This document shows, piece after piece, positions 1 through 7,015 of a DNA stretch of 18,802 bases. The stretch lies in assembly GCA_022565015.1 (NCBI GenBank), contig JADFKI010000029.1, forward strand, positions 1 through 18,802, in the 5' to 3' direction. The notes below the pieces were generated by a model. That model was not told the origin of the DNA, ran no database searches, and saw nothing but the letters and a program-made list of their open reading frames with translations. Source of the DNA: Chloroflexota bacterium (lineage in GTDB: Bacteria; Chloroflexota; Dehalococcoidia; Lucifugimonadales; JADFKI01). Position numbers and translations under genes: made by a program. Positions within the stretch are counted from its first letter, which is position 1. Every line of letters starts with the position of its first letter.

Positions 1-688
1 AGAAGGTAGTTATGTCGGCAATAACGTCAAGCTTTAGAGCAACTCCCACGAATAGCGCCAATAATAGAGTGCGAAGAACCCCGAGGCCGACGGACGTAGC
101 GAAGCCAGGTATCTTGCCGGAGAGATGGGAAATGTTACTCCGTATTCGTGATTCTACCCGGCCGATCTCTTGCTTGATGCCGAGGCTAGATTCGTGAGGC
201 ACCGCCACGTTCTGAGCGGTGACCGCGGCCCGCTTTTGACGGATTAGCTCCGCAGCGTATTGTACCTCACCCGAGATCAGGTCTATGTCATAGTCTGCCT
301 TGTCGAGATATGCCGTGAGGTAAACATTTTCGGATTCGACTCCGGAAAATTCGATCTTGGACTCGGGCGAGGGAAAGGCCGTGTTAATAACGATTCCGAC
401 CGGATTGTTGTGAACGTTGAGCAGGTGCCGCACTATCTGCCTAGCAGTGGTGTCGGGAAGTATCCTGTCCAGGACGACCACGAGGATCTCTTCGCCCTTC
501 GCTTGCAGGATACTAAGACATTCGGCGCCGGTGCCGGCCATATGAATATTCGAATAGCCGACATTAATAAGGATTTCTCTATAAAGCTCACGATGCACTC
601 GCACATCGTCGACAACTAGAACGCCGACGCTACTCTGGTCTTGCCCGGGTCGTGAGCTTAGTCCGGCCTTTACTTCGAATAGTCCCAT
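1..688 (-). CDS. Response regulator receiver protein with C-terminal transmembrane helix (partial)
   Basis: The reading frame is open from an ATG at 688 to the left edge (229 codons seen), so the C-terminus lies outside the window. Residues about 21-140 form a receiver domain with every key residue: acidic pair D27/D28 (LVVDD), phospho-acceptor D74 (VVLDRILPD), switch T103 (INTAF) and K130 (YLDKA). It should therefore accept a phosphoryl group from a histidine kinase. No DNA-binding output domain follows. Instead a linker of about 60 residues leads to a hydrophobic helix near residues 200-220 (VGLGVLRTLLLALFVGVALK), which suggests a membrane-tethered receiver. It is the last visible gene of a minus-strand run with the two unknown genes upstream. 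The ATG has only a weak purine-rich RBS (GGAAACC). A CheX-like pair, whose family dephosphorylates receivers, lies about 5 kb away. The receiver call is firm; the membrane helix is my reading of hydrophobicity. Confidence 0.85.
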   Translation of the reverse strand, partial: MGLFEVKAGLSSRPGQDQSSVGVLVVDDVRVHRELYREILINVGYSNIHMAGTGAECLSILQAKGEEILVVVLDRILPDTTARQIVRHLLNVHNNPVGIVINTAFPSPESKIEFSGVESENVYLTAYLDKADYDIDLISGEVQYAAELIRQKRAAVTAQNVAVPHESSLGIKQEIGRVESRIRSNISHLSGKIPGFATSVGLGVLRTLLLALFVGVALKLDVIADITTF

Positions 689-698
689 GCTTTAAATG

Positions 699-718
699 GT
701 TTCCGACACGTGTGAAAC
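699..718. promoter_or_regulatory. Imperfect palindrome upstream of the receiver gene
   Basis: GTTTC and GAAAC arms flank a perfect ACACGTGT core, with two extra bases (CG) on one side. It lies 11-30 bases upstream of the ATG at 688, where an operator could sit. No regulator is known, so this is only a candidate. Confidence 0.25.
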
Positions 719-771
719 ATTCAACGCCTGTTACGAGCGTCGTAGGATGGGTGAAGCGAGGCTGAAGTGCT

Positions 772-1245
772 CTAGACGACCTTCTGCGCAGGGGGAAGTG
801 TCTCACCCGCGGCCAGCCGCTTATCGGCCTCAGCGTTAATGTCGGCGCTGGTCTTCATTATTCCGTACGCGTCCTGTGCAAAGGCGAGGCGGGCGTGACT
901 CGGCAGTCGGGCGAACTCTGGGGAGAGCCTGCCTTGAAAGCGGCTCTTTTCCAACATGAAGTCGGCGTCCATCTCTTCGATGAACTTGTCGGCAACGTCC
1001 TGCGTCAAGGAGACCTTTCCCGGATATAAGGAGTCGTCCCAGTTGGGGTCCGGATAGTGGTTGACGGCCTCATCGGAGTCGATGAGCTCGAACCACCTCT
1101 GAACGAGCTTCCAGACCTCGTAGACGTTCTCTGCTTCCACCCATGCCCTGGCCCGCATGACGGGGTCATCCCCGCCAGTCCACTCCCAGGCGCTGGACAT
1201 GCAGGACTGGTACAGCGTATGTGGGGTAACGTTGTAGTAAGGCAT
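772..1245 (-). CDS. Hypothetical protein, 157 aa
   Basis: I do not recognise this family. The frame is open with ordinary amino-acid composition. It is rich in Trp and acidic residues in the first two thirds (SAWEWTGGDD, QRWFELIDSDE) and ends in a helical, charged segment (DINAEADKRLAAGETL). There is no signal peptide, membrane segment or obvious metal motif, so it is probably cytosolic. It lies 84 bases upstream of the receiver gene and about 110 bases downstream of another unknown gene, all on the minus strand, so the three may be co-transcribed. The Shine-Dalgarno sequence before the ATG at 1245 is poor (TTAGG, distant), so the start is uncertain. Confidence 0.6.
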   Translation of the reverse strand: MPYYNVTPHTLYQSCMSSAWEWTGGDDPVMRARAWVEAENVYEVWKLVQRWFELIDSDEAVNHYPDPNWDDSLYPGKVSLTQDVADKFIEEMDADFMLEKSRFQGRLSPEFARLPSHARLAFAQDAYGIMKTSADINAEADKRLAAGETLPPAQKVV

Positions 1246-1354
1246 TAATTCGGACGCGTCGGCCTAAGGTTCGATCACGCGCCTTACGCGACGCACCGTC
1301 CGCACCCGCTGACCCGGGCAGTGGTCAGGATCGGGCTGATATCGCCGGACCGGT

Positions 1355-1888
1355 TCAGGCCGCGGCCGCGGTGTCGTGGTCGGGTCTACCCTCGTCGGAG
1401 TCTCCGGATTCGTCGTCGCCTGAGGGCTTGTCTGAAATTGCATCATCATTACTACCTCCGGATTCGAGCTCTACACCTTCTCTTATCCGCTGCAACTGCG
1501 CCGCAAATTCCTTCTTGCCGGGCTCATCTTCCAGCACTTCGCCAAAAGCGCTAACGAGCGACTGCATGTCGGGCTCAGCGCTCAACGCTCGGATGCCTTC
1601 GTAGACTTTGAGCAGAAGGTTCAGACCCACGCGCTCGCTGCCGACCACAACCGAGGACTTGGTAACTTCCCTTATCATCCAGAGCTCGGCGAGGACCATG
1701 CTCACTTGCGCCGCGCACTTCAACTGCTCCGTCTCCAGGACGGCTCCGCCGATCTTTAGCAGCAGCGTGGGGTATGGCGACAAGTGATTGATGGGCGCGT
1801 CCGGAGGGCCCTGGGTGAAAATGGATAGTGAATCGGAGAGAAATAGACTCTCCAGATGGGACAGTTCTAAGGGATATGTATCCGACAT
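1355..1888 (-). CDS. Hypothetical protein with acidic low-complexity tail, 177 aa
   Basis: Family not recognised. The ATG at 1888 follows a good RBS (AAGGGG, 8 bases upstream). Residues 1-130 look like a soluble, largely helical domain. One stretch (about residues 40-95, from PTLLLKIGGAVLE to VGLNLLLKVYEG) has a hydrophobic periodicity typical of helical bundles. The last 35 or so residues are a disordered acidic tail rich in Ser, Asp and Gly (SGDDESGDSDEG) ending in Ala residues. There is no signal peptide. It is the first gene of the minus-strand run leading to the receiver protein. A second minus-strand frame stays open through the tail and on to 1264, which makes the exact C-terminus less certain than the rest. 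Confidence 0.65.
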   Translation of the reverse strand: MSDTYPLELSHLESLFLSDSLSIFTQGPPDAPINHLSPYPTLLLKIGGAVLETEQLKCAAQVSMVLAELWMIREVTKSSVVVGSERVGLNLLLKVYEGIRALSAEPDMQSLVSAFGEVLEDEPGKKEFAAQLQRIREGVELESGGSNDDAISDKPSGDDESGDSDEGRPDHDTAAAA

Positions 1889-2376
1889 CGACTGAACCCC
1901 TTGTTGCAGACCCCGCGCCGTCCGCCCAATCCCGGTCTGCCATTGCGCTTAGCGGACCACGCTTCAGGGCCTCTTCCTGTCCCTCGTGCAGACCACGGGG
2001 CCTGAACTCGGGACATTGCCTCCAAATGCCTCGAAAACCAGCGGCCGAAATTCCATCGGCCCAGGCCTGTTCCGCCTGACCATAATAGGTTTCTAAACCG
2101 CTGCTGCTCGCTAATAAACCTGATTCTGCCCGAAAGTCCCATGATTTTGCATCGGTCTTGTTCGAAACAGGTGGTCTGTTCCGTCATTGTGTGCGAGGCG
2201 TTTGTGTCTGCAGCTTGAAATCGGCCGTAAACGCCGATTCAGTGTGCGTATGGTGTGGAATTGGTCCAGGGGTATTTTGACCCGTTGCCGCAGTGCTGCT
2301 AAACTACCGCCGGTCGATGACTTACCCGAGTAATCCGAAACATTCGGTGAAACACGCACGTTAAGGAGACCCCTAC
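1889..2376. other. Intergenic region between divergent units
   Basis: About 490 bases separate the minus-strand unit starting at 1888 from the plus-strand hydrolase at 2377. Several frames are open here on both strands. None has a start codon with an RBS or a recognisable motif, and one minus frame (about 2188-1900) looks protein-like but lacks a start. The right end holds the promoter of the MBL-fold gene. I see nothing else that I can support. Confidence 0.5.
2277..2305 (+). promoter_or_regulatory. Sigma70-type promoter for the MBL-fold gene
   Basis: A TTGACC -35 box (2277-2282), a 17-base spacer and a TAAACT -10 box (2300-2305) preceded by TGC (extended -10). The predicted transcript would begin about 65 bases before the ATG at 2377. 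Confidence 0.55.
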
Positions 2377-3198
2377 ATGCAGAGGCCCTTCGAAGTCGCT
2401 CCGGAGACCTTCATACTGCCTTCCAGCTTACCCGTGCCTTTGCCTGGTTTTGGACACATTCCGATAAACTCATATCTCATAAAGTCCAGGGAGCCGGTGC
2501 TGATCGACACCGGAATGGCGATCGAAAAAGAGGAATGGCTGAAGGCTCTCGAGTCGCTGATCGACCCGAAGGAGCTAAAGTGGATCTGGATCACGCATGA
2601 CGACGCCGATCACACAGGAAACATTCAGGACGTACTCCGGATGGCTCCAGACGCTAAGATAGTCACCAACATCATCGGCGTAGCTCGCATGGAGACGGCC
2701 TGGCCAATCCATTTAGGCCAGTGCTATTTAATGAAGCAGGGCGAGACCCTGGACGTCGGCGACCGTACCCTAACGGCGGTCCGGCCCCCGGTCTTTGATT
2801 CGCCGGCCACCATGGGAGCATATGACGATAAGTCGAAGGCCTACATCAGCGCCGACTGCTTTGGCGCCTTCGTGCCCGAGCCCGTGGAGGACGCAAACGA
2901 TGTCCCGCAGGACGCCCTGGCCCAGGGTTTCGGCATGTTCAACACGGCGAACCATCCCTGGATACACCTCGTGGATAACTCGAAATTCGAGTCGGTGCTC
3001 AACGTTGTCCGGGAGATGAATCCGCAGACCATATTAAGCTGCCACCTGCCGCCTGCCCACGGCAGGACCGACGAGTTCTTGAAGGCCCTCGCCGCACTGC
3101 CGGACTCCGACCCGTTCCTTGGCTTCAACCAGGTCGAGGTCGACGAGATAATGGCCCAGGTCAACGCCGGCCAGGCCCCGGAGGCAAACGGGTCGTAG
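2377..3198 (+). CDS. MBL-fold metallo-hydrolase, flavodiiron-type (ODP-like) domain, 273 aa
   Basis: A single metallo-beta-lactamase fold domain. It carries the metal-binding signature HDDADH (H74, D76, D78, H79), a bridging acidic residue D160 (ISADCF) and a late histidine H223 (LSCHLPPAHGR). The pattern HxDxDH with a following DSP.T..YD segment resembles the oxygen-binding diiron domain of flavodiiron proteins rather than glyoxalase II or class B beta-lactamases. The position where flavodiiron proteins carry a further histidine is D141 here (PPVFDSPAT), which I believe is seen in stand-alone relatives. There is no flavodoxin or rubredoxin domain, so any redox role would need a separate partner. 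The ATG is preceded by AAGGAGA at ideal spacing. It sits alone, upstream of a flavoprotein gene with its own promoter. The substrate is unknown. Confidence 0.85.
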   Translation: MQRPFEVAPETFILPSSLPVPLPGFGHIPINSYLIKSREPVLIDTGMAIEKEEWLKALESLIDPKELKWIWITHDDADHTGNIQDVLRMAPDAKIVTNIIGVARMETAWPIHLGQCYLMKQGETLDVGDRTLTAVRPPVFDSPATMGAYDDKSKAYISADCFGAFVPEPVEDANDVPQDALAQGFGMFNTANHPWIHLVDNSKFESVLNVVREMNPQTILSCHLPPAHGRTDEFLKALAALPDSDPFLGFNQVEVDEIMAQVNAGQAPEANGS

Positions 3199-3274
3199 GG
3201 GAACGCCGCAGCCTCTATTAATGTGCCGAGGATGGCAAAGGTACCGTCGGTATTTTCACTTTGGCCCCAACAAT

Positions 3275-3303
3275 TTGACGGCAACGAAGAACCTCCCTAA
3301 TAT
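3275..3303 (+). promoter_or_regulatory. Sigma70-type promoter for the nitronate monooxygenase-like gene
   Basis: TTGACG (3275-3280), 17-base spacer, TAATAT (3298-3303). The predicted start of transcription near 3310 leaves a leader of about 60 bases to the ATG at 3371, and argues against the upstream in-frame ATG at 3314. Confidence 0.55.
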
Positions 3304-3370
3304 TTCGATATAAATGAGTTTCGATGACGACGGGTTCCATCTGGAAAATCCTCAATATGGGAGAGCGGAC

Positions 3371-4345
3371 ATGTTGAACACTCGGCTTTGCGATCTGCTG
3401 GGAATCGAGCATCCTATCGTCAGCGCCCCGATGGCGGGTGCGGCCGGAGGCGAACTAGTCGCAGCGGTTTCAGAGGCTGGCGGCTTCGGTCTGATCGGTA
3501 ATGGCTCGGCCAGCACACCGGAGTGGCTGCGGGACCAGATTCGTATTGTGCGAGAGCGCACCGACCGTCCGTTCGGCGTCGGATTCATCTCCTCGTTCCC
3601 AGGTCTGGATGATCTGATAAAGGTGGCGTTGGAAGAGCGTGTGACGGCGGTCAGCCACTCCTTCGCTGACCCCACCGCCTACGTACCGGCCGCACACGAA
3701 GCAGGTATAAAGGTCCTGGCACAGGTACAGAAGGTATCGCACGCAAAGCGCGTGGCGCTGGCAGGCGTCGACGCGATCACGGCTCAAGGCACAGAGGCCG
3801 GGGGCCATACGGGACACAACGGCACGCTGCCTATGGTTCCCGCCGTGATCGACGTTGTGGGCGACATTCCTGTGATCGCAGCAGGCGGAATCGCCGACGG
3901 TCGAGGCCTGGCCGCGGTGCTTATGCTCGGGGCCGAAGGCGCCTGGATCGGGACCAGGTTCGTCGCGAGCGCGGAGTCCGCACGAGAAGAATGGATGAAG
4001 GATCATATTGTCCGGGCGAGCTCAGACGACACCATTCTGACGAAAGCGTATGACCTCACGTCGGGAGCGGCCTTCCCGCTGGATGTCGGGGACAGGGTTC
4101 TGAGCAACGAGTTCACCAGGGAGTGGCACGGACGGGATGCGGAGGTCGTTCGCAACCGTGCTGAGCTGCAGCAGCGAGTCGCGGCAGGGGTCCAGGCGAG
4201 GGATGCCGGCGTGGCGAATATCCTTGCGGGGACCGCGGTTGGGCTGTTCTCGTCCATCGAGCCGGCGGGCGTAATCCTCCGCCGGATAGTCGAGGAGGCC
4301 GAGGCGATCCTAAACATGCGGCCTTCAGAGGTGTTGGGTCGATAA
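3371..4345 (+). CDS. Nitronate monooxygenase / NAD(P)H-dependent flavin oxidoreductase family, 324 aa
   Basis: This is an FMN-binding TIM barrel of the 2-nitropropane dioxygenase family, full length for the family. The N-terminal APMAG (residues 19-23) forms part of the FMN pocket. GTEAGGH (140-146) carries the conserved histidine assigned as catalytic in nitronate monooxygenases. IPVIAAGGIADGRG (about 166-179) and LGAEGAWIGTRF are the phosphate-binding loops. Known members oxidise nitronates to carbonyl compounds, but many are quinone or enoyl-reductase-like flavin oxidoreductases, so the substrate is open. I chose the ATG at 3371 because GGGAGAG precedes it by six bases and family members start just before RLCDLLGIEHPI. 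The in-frame ATG at 3314 would add 19 atypical residues. It is convergent with the broken OYE gene, with a hairpin between them. Confidence 0.9.
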   Translation: MLNTRLCDLLGIEHPIVSAPMAGAAGGELVAAVSEAGGFGLIGNGSASTPEWLRDQIRIVRERTDRPFGVGFISSFPGLDDLIKVALEERVTAVSHSFADPTAYVPAAHEAGIKVLAQVQKVSHAKRVALAGVDAITAQGTEAGGHTGHNGTLPMVPAVIDVVGDIPVIAAGGIADGRGLAAVLMLGAEGAWIGTRFVASAESAREEWMKDHIVRASSDDTILTKAYDLTSGAAFPLDVGDRVLSNEFTREWHGRDAEVVRNRAELQQRVAAGVQARDAGVANILAGTAVGLFSSIEPAGVILRRIVEEAEAILNMRPSEVLGR

Positions 4346-4403
4346 AGGGAGTGCCGGCGGCAAGAGACTGATCTGAATCGCAACAGGCAACGGCCGTTTG
4401 ACT

Positions 4404-4425
4404 GCTGGATGTTATCCAGCTCTTT
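4404..4425 (+). terminator. Rho-independent terminator after the flavoprotein gene
   Basis: Perfect 7-bp stem GCTGGAT / ATCCAGC with a three-base loop, followed by TCTTTCT. It lies 59 bases past the stop of the plus-strand gene and just before the 3' end of the minus-strand OYE gene, so it may act in one or both directions. Confidence 0.6.
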
Positions 4426-4462
4426 CTGCGGTTGATTATTCTGAGACTATGCCGGCGTTTGC

Positions 4463-5521
4463 CTACCGCAGGACCTCCGCCGCCCTGGCGTACTGGTCCG
4501 GCCAATCTGATGCGTCGCCGTCCAGCGTCGCCCTGGCGTGCAGTGGCCAGTAGGGATGACGCAATAGCTCTCTGGCGAGCAGGACAACGTCGGCCTGTTC
4601 CTCGGCCAGTATCGTCTCTGCCTGCTCCGCGGTGGTGATCAGGCCGACCGCGCCGGTCATGACCTCCGCCTCTTCGCGAATTCTTTCGGCGAACCGGACC
4701 TGGTACCCCGGATACGGCTTCAAGTCCTGGTCGGGCGAGTTGCCGCCGGACGAACAGTCGATCAGGTCAACGCCTTGTCCTTCAGCCACCTACACAGCTC
4801 CACGCACTCGTCGATACCCCAGCCGCCATCAACGTACTCGGTAGCGGACACCCTGACGAACAGCGGCATCGAGTCGGGGATCGCCTTTCTGACCGCCTGG
4901 ACTGTCCGGAGCGTTAAGCGCGCCCGGTTCTTCAGCGAGCCGCCGTATTCGTCCCGACGCTTGTTGGACAAGGTCGAGAGAAACTCGCAGCCCAGGTAGC
5001 CGTGGGCCATGTGCAGCTCGATGACGCGCATTCCGACATCGACCGAGCGTCGGGCCGCGCTCGCAAAGTCCGCGACAACCGCGTCAATGTCTTCCACGGA
5101 AAGCTCTTCGGGCGTCCCCCAGGATTCTTCGTACTTGATAGGGCTTGGGCCCACTATGCTCCAGCCGCCCTCGCCGATCTCCAAAAAGTCGCCGCCGTCC
5201 CAGGGCTTCTTGTGCGAGGCCTTGCGACCGGCGTGCGCGAGCTGAATCGCCGGTGTGGCTCCTCTGCCGTCGATCGCCTCCACGATGGGCTGAAGAGACT
5301 CTGCTTGCTCCGCGGACCACAGGCCCGCGTCCCAGGGAGTGATTCGACCCTCCGGCTGCACGGCCGGCGCCTCCCACGGCCCTGGTGCCGTAATGAACGA
5401 GGTGCCAGGTCCCAAGTCGCCCATCTTCTGTTTCAGAGGAATACTGGCACATAGGCGAAACGAAAACGCGATTGGGAATAGTCTCGCCTCGGATAGCTAT
5501 CGGTGTGAACAGTCTGCTCAT
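4463..5521 (-). pseudogene. Old Yellow Enzyme (YqjM-type NADH:flavin oxidoreductase), disrupted by a deletion and a frameshift
   Basis: Three consecutive minus-strand frames together encode one FMN-dependent ene-reductase of the YqjM class. The first piece (5521 to about 5370) has the N-terminal signature with the redox-sensing Cys (SPMCQYSS, C25) and WHLVHYGTRAVGGAG. The second (about 5363 to 4775) resumes at AVQPEGRITPWD and carries QLAHAGRKA, AHGYLGCEFLS and NKRRDEYGGS. The third (to 4463) carries GVDLIDCSSGG, YQVRFAERIR and VLLARELLRHPYW. At the first junction the family's LVxxEAT segment is missing: about 23 bases lost, shifting the frame. At the second (near 4771-4776) one G appears lost from a G run before GVDLID. 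The start at 5521 has GGAG five bases upstream. As written it cannot make a functional enzyme. Decay or sequence error are both possible for the second lesion; the first is harder to explain as error. Confidence 0.85.
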
Positions 5522-5878
5522 AAGCGCTCCATTAATAGCCGGCTCCAGTGACAGATGCTACCACACCGATGACAACGCGCAAGCGGTAGCACCGGAAGTG
5601 GTCCGCAGATCTTGGGCCTCCGGGTCCGGCGGGATTCCAATGCACGAAGATAGGGGCGGCCGGCGATCTTATCGGTCCCGTTGACATGTCACGGCCCTTA
5701 TATCCCGCCTACGTGTGCGGTTAGTGTGGAAAACACCTATCCGTATTTTTAGGGCATGTAGGTGTATTGGCGAGGCCTATGGGTACTTACTTTCTTTTGG
5801 CACGATGCACACCATGGGAGCATGGGATTTGCCTATGATCGATCACGTACTTGTGGCACATCCAAAATAAGGGGCGGC
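5522..5878. other. Intergenic region between the OYE pseudogene and the CheX pair
   Basis: About 357 bases with no convincing gene. It contains a TTGACA at 5681-5686 with no good -10 box at 16-18 bases. ACACCTA and TAGGTGT arms (around 5731-5764) form an inverted repeat about 20 bases apart. There is also a tandem CATGGGAG/CATGGGAT (5813-5828) and a perfect TGATCGATCA palindrome (5836-5845), about 34 bases before the CheX start. These are candidate control sites only. Confidence 0.4.
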
Positions 5879-6389
5879 ATGAAACAAGAGATTATCAACC
5901 CCTTCCTGACGAGCGCAAGGGCCGTCTGGAAGGAGGAGCCAGGCCGGGAGCCGACATTCAGCGGCTGCTCCCCGGTAAACAGCGCGCTCACCACCAAAGA
6001 CACAACATCTCCGATTCGCGTTAATGGCTCCATCGACGGGCACGTCCTGTGCGGTTTTGATATCGAGACTGTGGGATCTATTGCCTCCATGACGTCTGCC
6101 CGGCCCATCGATTGCGTGGATGATGCGGCGATGTCAATCGTCGTTGGGCTCGTATCTCACATCTCGGGTCAGGCGGCGGTCGTGCTGGAGAATGCGGGAT
6201 TTCCCTGCGAGATAAGCCATCCTTTAGCCTTTACTGCTGTCGGTTCAATGACAGATACCGGCCACATCCCACAGCTGAGGGGTCATCTTTGAAGGCGATG
6301 CGGGGAATTTTTGCGTGAGAATCGGACTGGTGGAGAAGGCCGGGGAGGAGTCCGTCCGGTGGCTGATGGAGCAGAATTTGCCCGTCTGA
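5879..6389 (+). pseudogene. CheX-like protein, degenerate: ExxN lost and C-terminus frameshifted
   Basis: The N-terminus (MKQEIINPFLTSARAVWKEE) and the core (VNGSIDGHVLCGFDIETVGSIAS, then a helix and GQAAVVLENAGFPCEIS) match the CheX phosphatase fold, which dephosphorylates receiver proteins such as CheY-P. In active CheX a helix carries E-x-x-N. Here the aligned positions are G90 and S93 (SIVVGLVSHISG), so catalysis is probably lost. In the written frame the protein ends at 6292 (137 aa, HIPQLRGHL). Shifting by one base in the GGGG at 6278-6281 restores the missing last strand and helix (VIFEGDAGNFCVRIGLVEK and on to QNLPV), ending at 6389 and giving about 169 aa. The start at 5879 is set by AAGGGG just upstream. 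The gene is followed after 27 bases by a second CheX. It could be a decaying copy or a sequencing slip on an already non-catalytic paralogue. Confidence 0.75.
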
Positions 6390-6416
6390 GAAATTTTGGA
6401 AAGGGGAAAGACACGG

Positions 6417-6980
6417 ATGAAAGAGGAATACGTGAACGCGTTTCTAACGCCGGCGATGCTCGTGTGGGGCATGGAGCTGGATGTCGCGTTGGATTTTACA
6501 GGAGCTGAGGCGGTTGCAAATGAGTACACGACGGACCGTCTAACGACAGTAATCGGCATCAATGGAGACCTGAAGGGGAACGTGCTATATGAGATGAGCG
6601 AGGAAACCGCCCTTTTAGTCGCAGGAAGGATGATGGGGGAAAACATCACCAAACTCGACGAAATGGCAATGTCGGCAATAGGTGAGCTGGCCAACATGAT
6701 AACTGGAAACGCGGCGACCGAGCTTTCAAGCTACGACTATCGGTGCGACTTAACCCCGCCGGTGATAATCAAGCCAACCAATGCCACCGTGTTCACACCC
6801 GAAAGCCCTCAGATTCTAGCGAGCTTCTCCAGCGAATTCGGGCAGCTCAGCGTGCGCATCTGCCTGACGGAGAGTCTCGTACGGTCCGGCAACGATCGGC
6901 GTGGCGCTGGTGGCGGCCACATTTCCGGAGGCATCCTCGCAGGTGACCACGAGCTGCTTCTTCCATCGCTCAAATTATGA
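6417..6980 (+). CDS. CheX-like receiver phosphatase with an atypical C-terminal tail, 187 aa
   Basis: A second CheX fold, parallel to the preceding gene: MKEEYVNAFLTPAMLVWGME, then TTVIGINGDLKGNVLYEMSEETA, then the helix with the intact catalytic ExxN (E90 and N93 in SAIGELANMITG), then DLTPPVIIKP and the last strand FGQLSVRICLTES. Known CheX proteins dimerise and remove phosphate from CheY-type receivers, so a receiver such as the one at 1-688 is a possible client. The RBS is GGAAAGGGG upstream of the ATG at 6417. A normal CheX would stop soon after residue 153. Here another 34 residues (from LVRSGNDRRGAGGG) follow that do not look like CheX, and their opposite strand looks more protein-like (an Ig/HYR-like fragment). 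The 3' end therefore seems replaced. Core call firm, tail suspect. Confidence 0.85.
   Translation: MKEEYVNAFLTPAMLVWGMELDVALDFTGAEAVANEYTTDRLTTVIGINGDLKGNVLYEMSEETALLVAGRMMGENITKLDEMAMSAIGELANMITGNAATELSSYDYRCDLTPPVIIKPTNATVFTPESPQILASFSSEFGQLSVRICLTESLVRSGNDRRGAGGGHISGGILAGDHELLLPSLKL
6885..6974 (-). pseudogene. Possible remnant of an extracellular HYR/Ig-like domain, antisense to the CheX tail
   Basis: On the minus strand an open stretch of about 30 codons reads FERWKKQLVVTCEDASGNVA followed by ATSATPIVAG. The pattern VTCxDASGNVA is typical of the last strands of HYR or bacterial Ig-like domains. The neighbouring beta-helix protein ends in a similar element (LEIIDLAGNVTECVLDG). There is no start codon or RBS, and a TAA lies just upstream in the same frame. 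It may be the leftover end of a second, related secreted-protein gene. It is short, so chance resemblance is possible. Confidence 0.35.
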
Positions 6981-7015
6981 GTGCCAATCAACACATTAGC
7001 TGTTGGTGAACTGTG

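Noticed and set aside
260..619. Plus-strand frame of 119 codons
   Set aside because: It is antisense to a receiver domain with all catalytic residues present.
1867..2187. Minus-strand frames in the 1889-2376 gap
   Set aside because: The 106-codon frame is Arg/Gly/Trp-rich without motifs. A second frame looks somewhat more protein-like but has no start codon before 1943 and no stop ahead of the next gene.
3470..4006. 178-codon minus frame opposite the nitronate monooxygenase-like gene
   Set aside because: Cys/Arg/His-rich antisense shadow of a gene with clear family motifs.
5681..5686. TTGACA as a -35 box for the CheX pair
   Set aside because: No acceptable -10 box lies 16-18 bases downstream.
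5795..5820. TTGGCAC as a sigma54 -24 element before CheX
   Set aside because: The required GC of the -12 element is not at the right distance.
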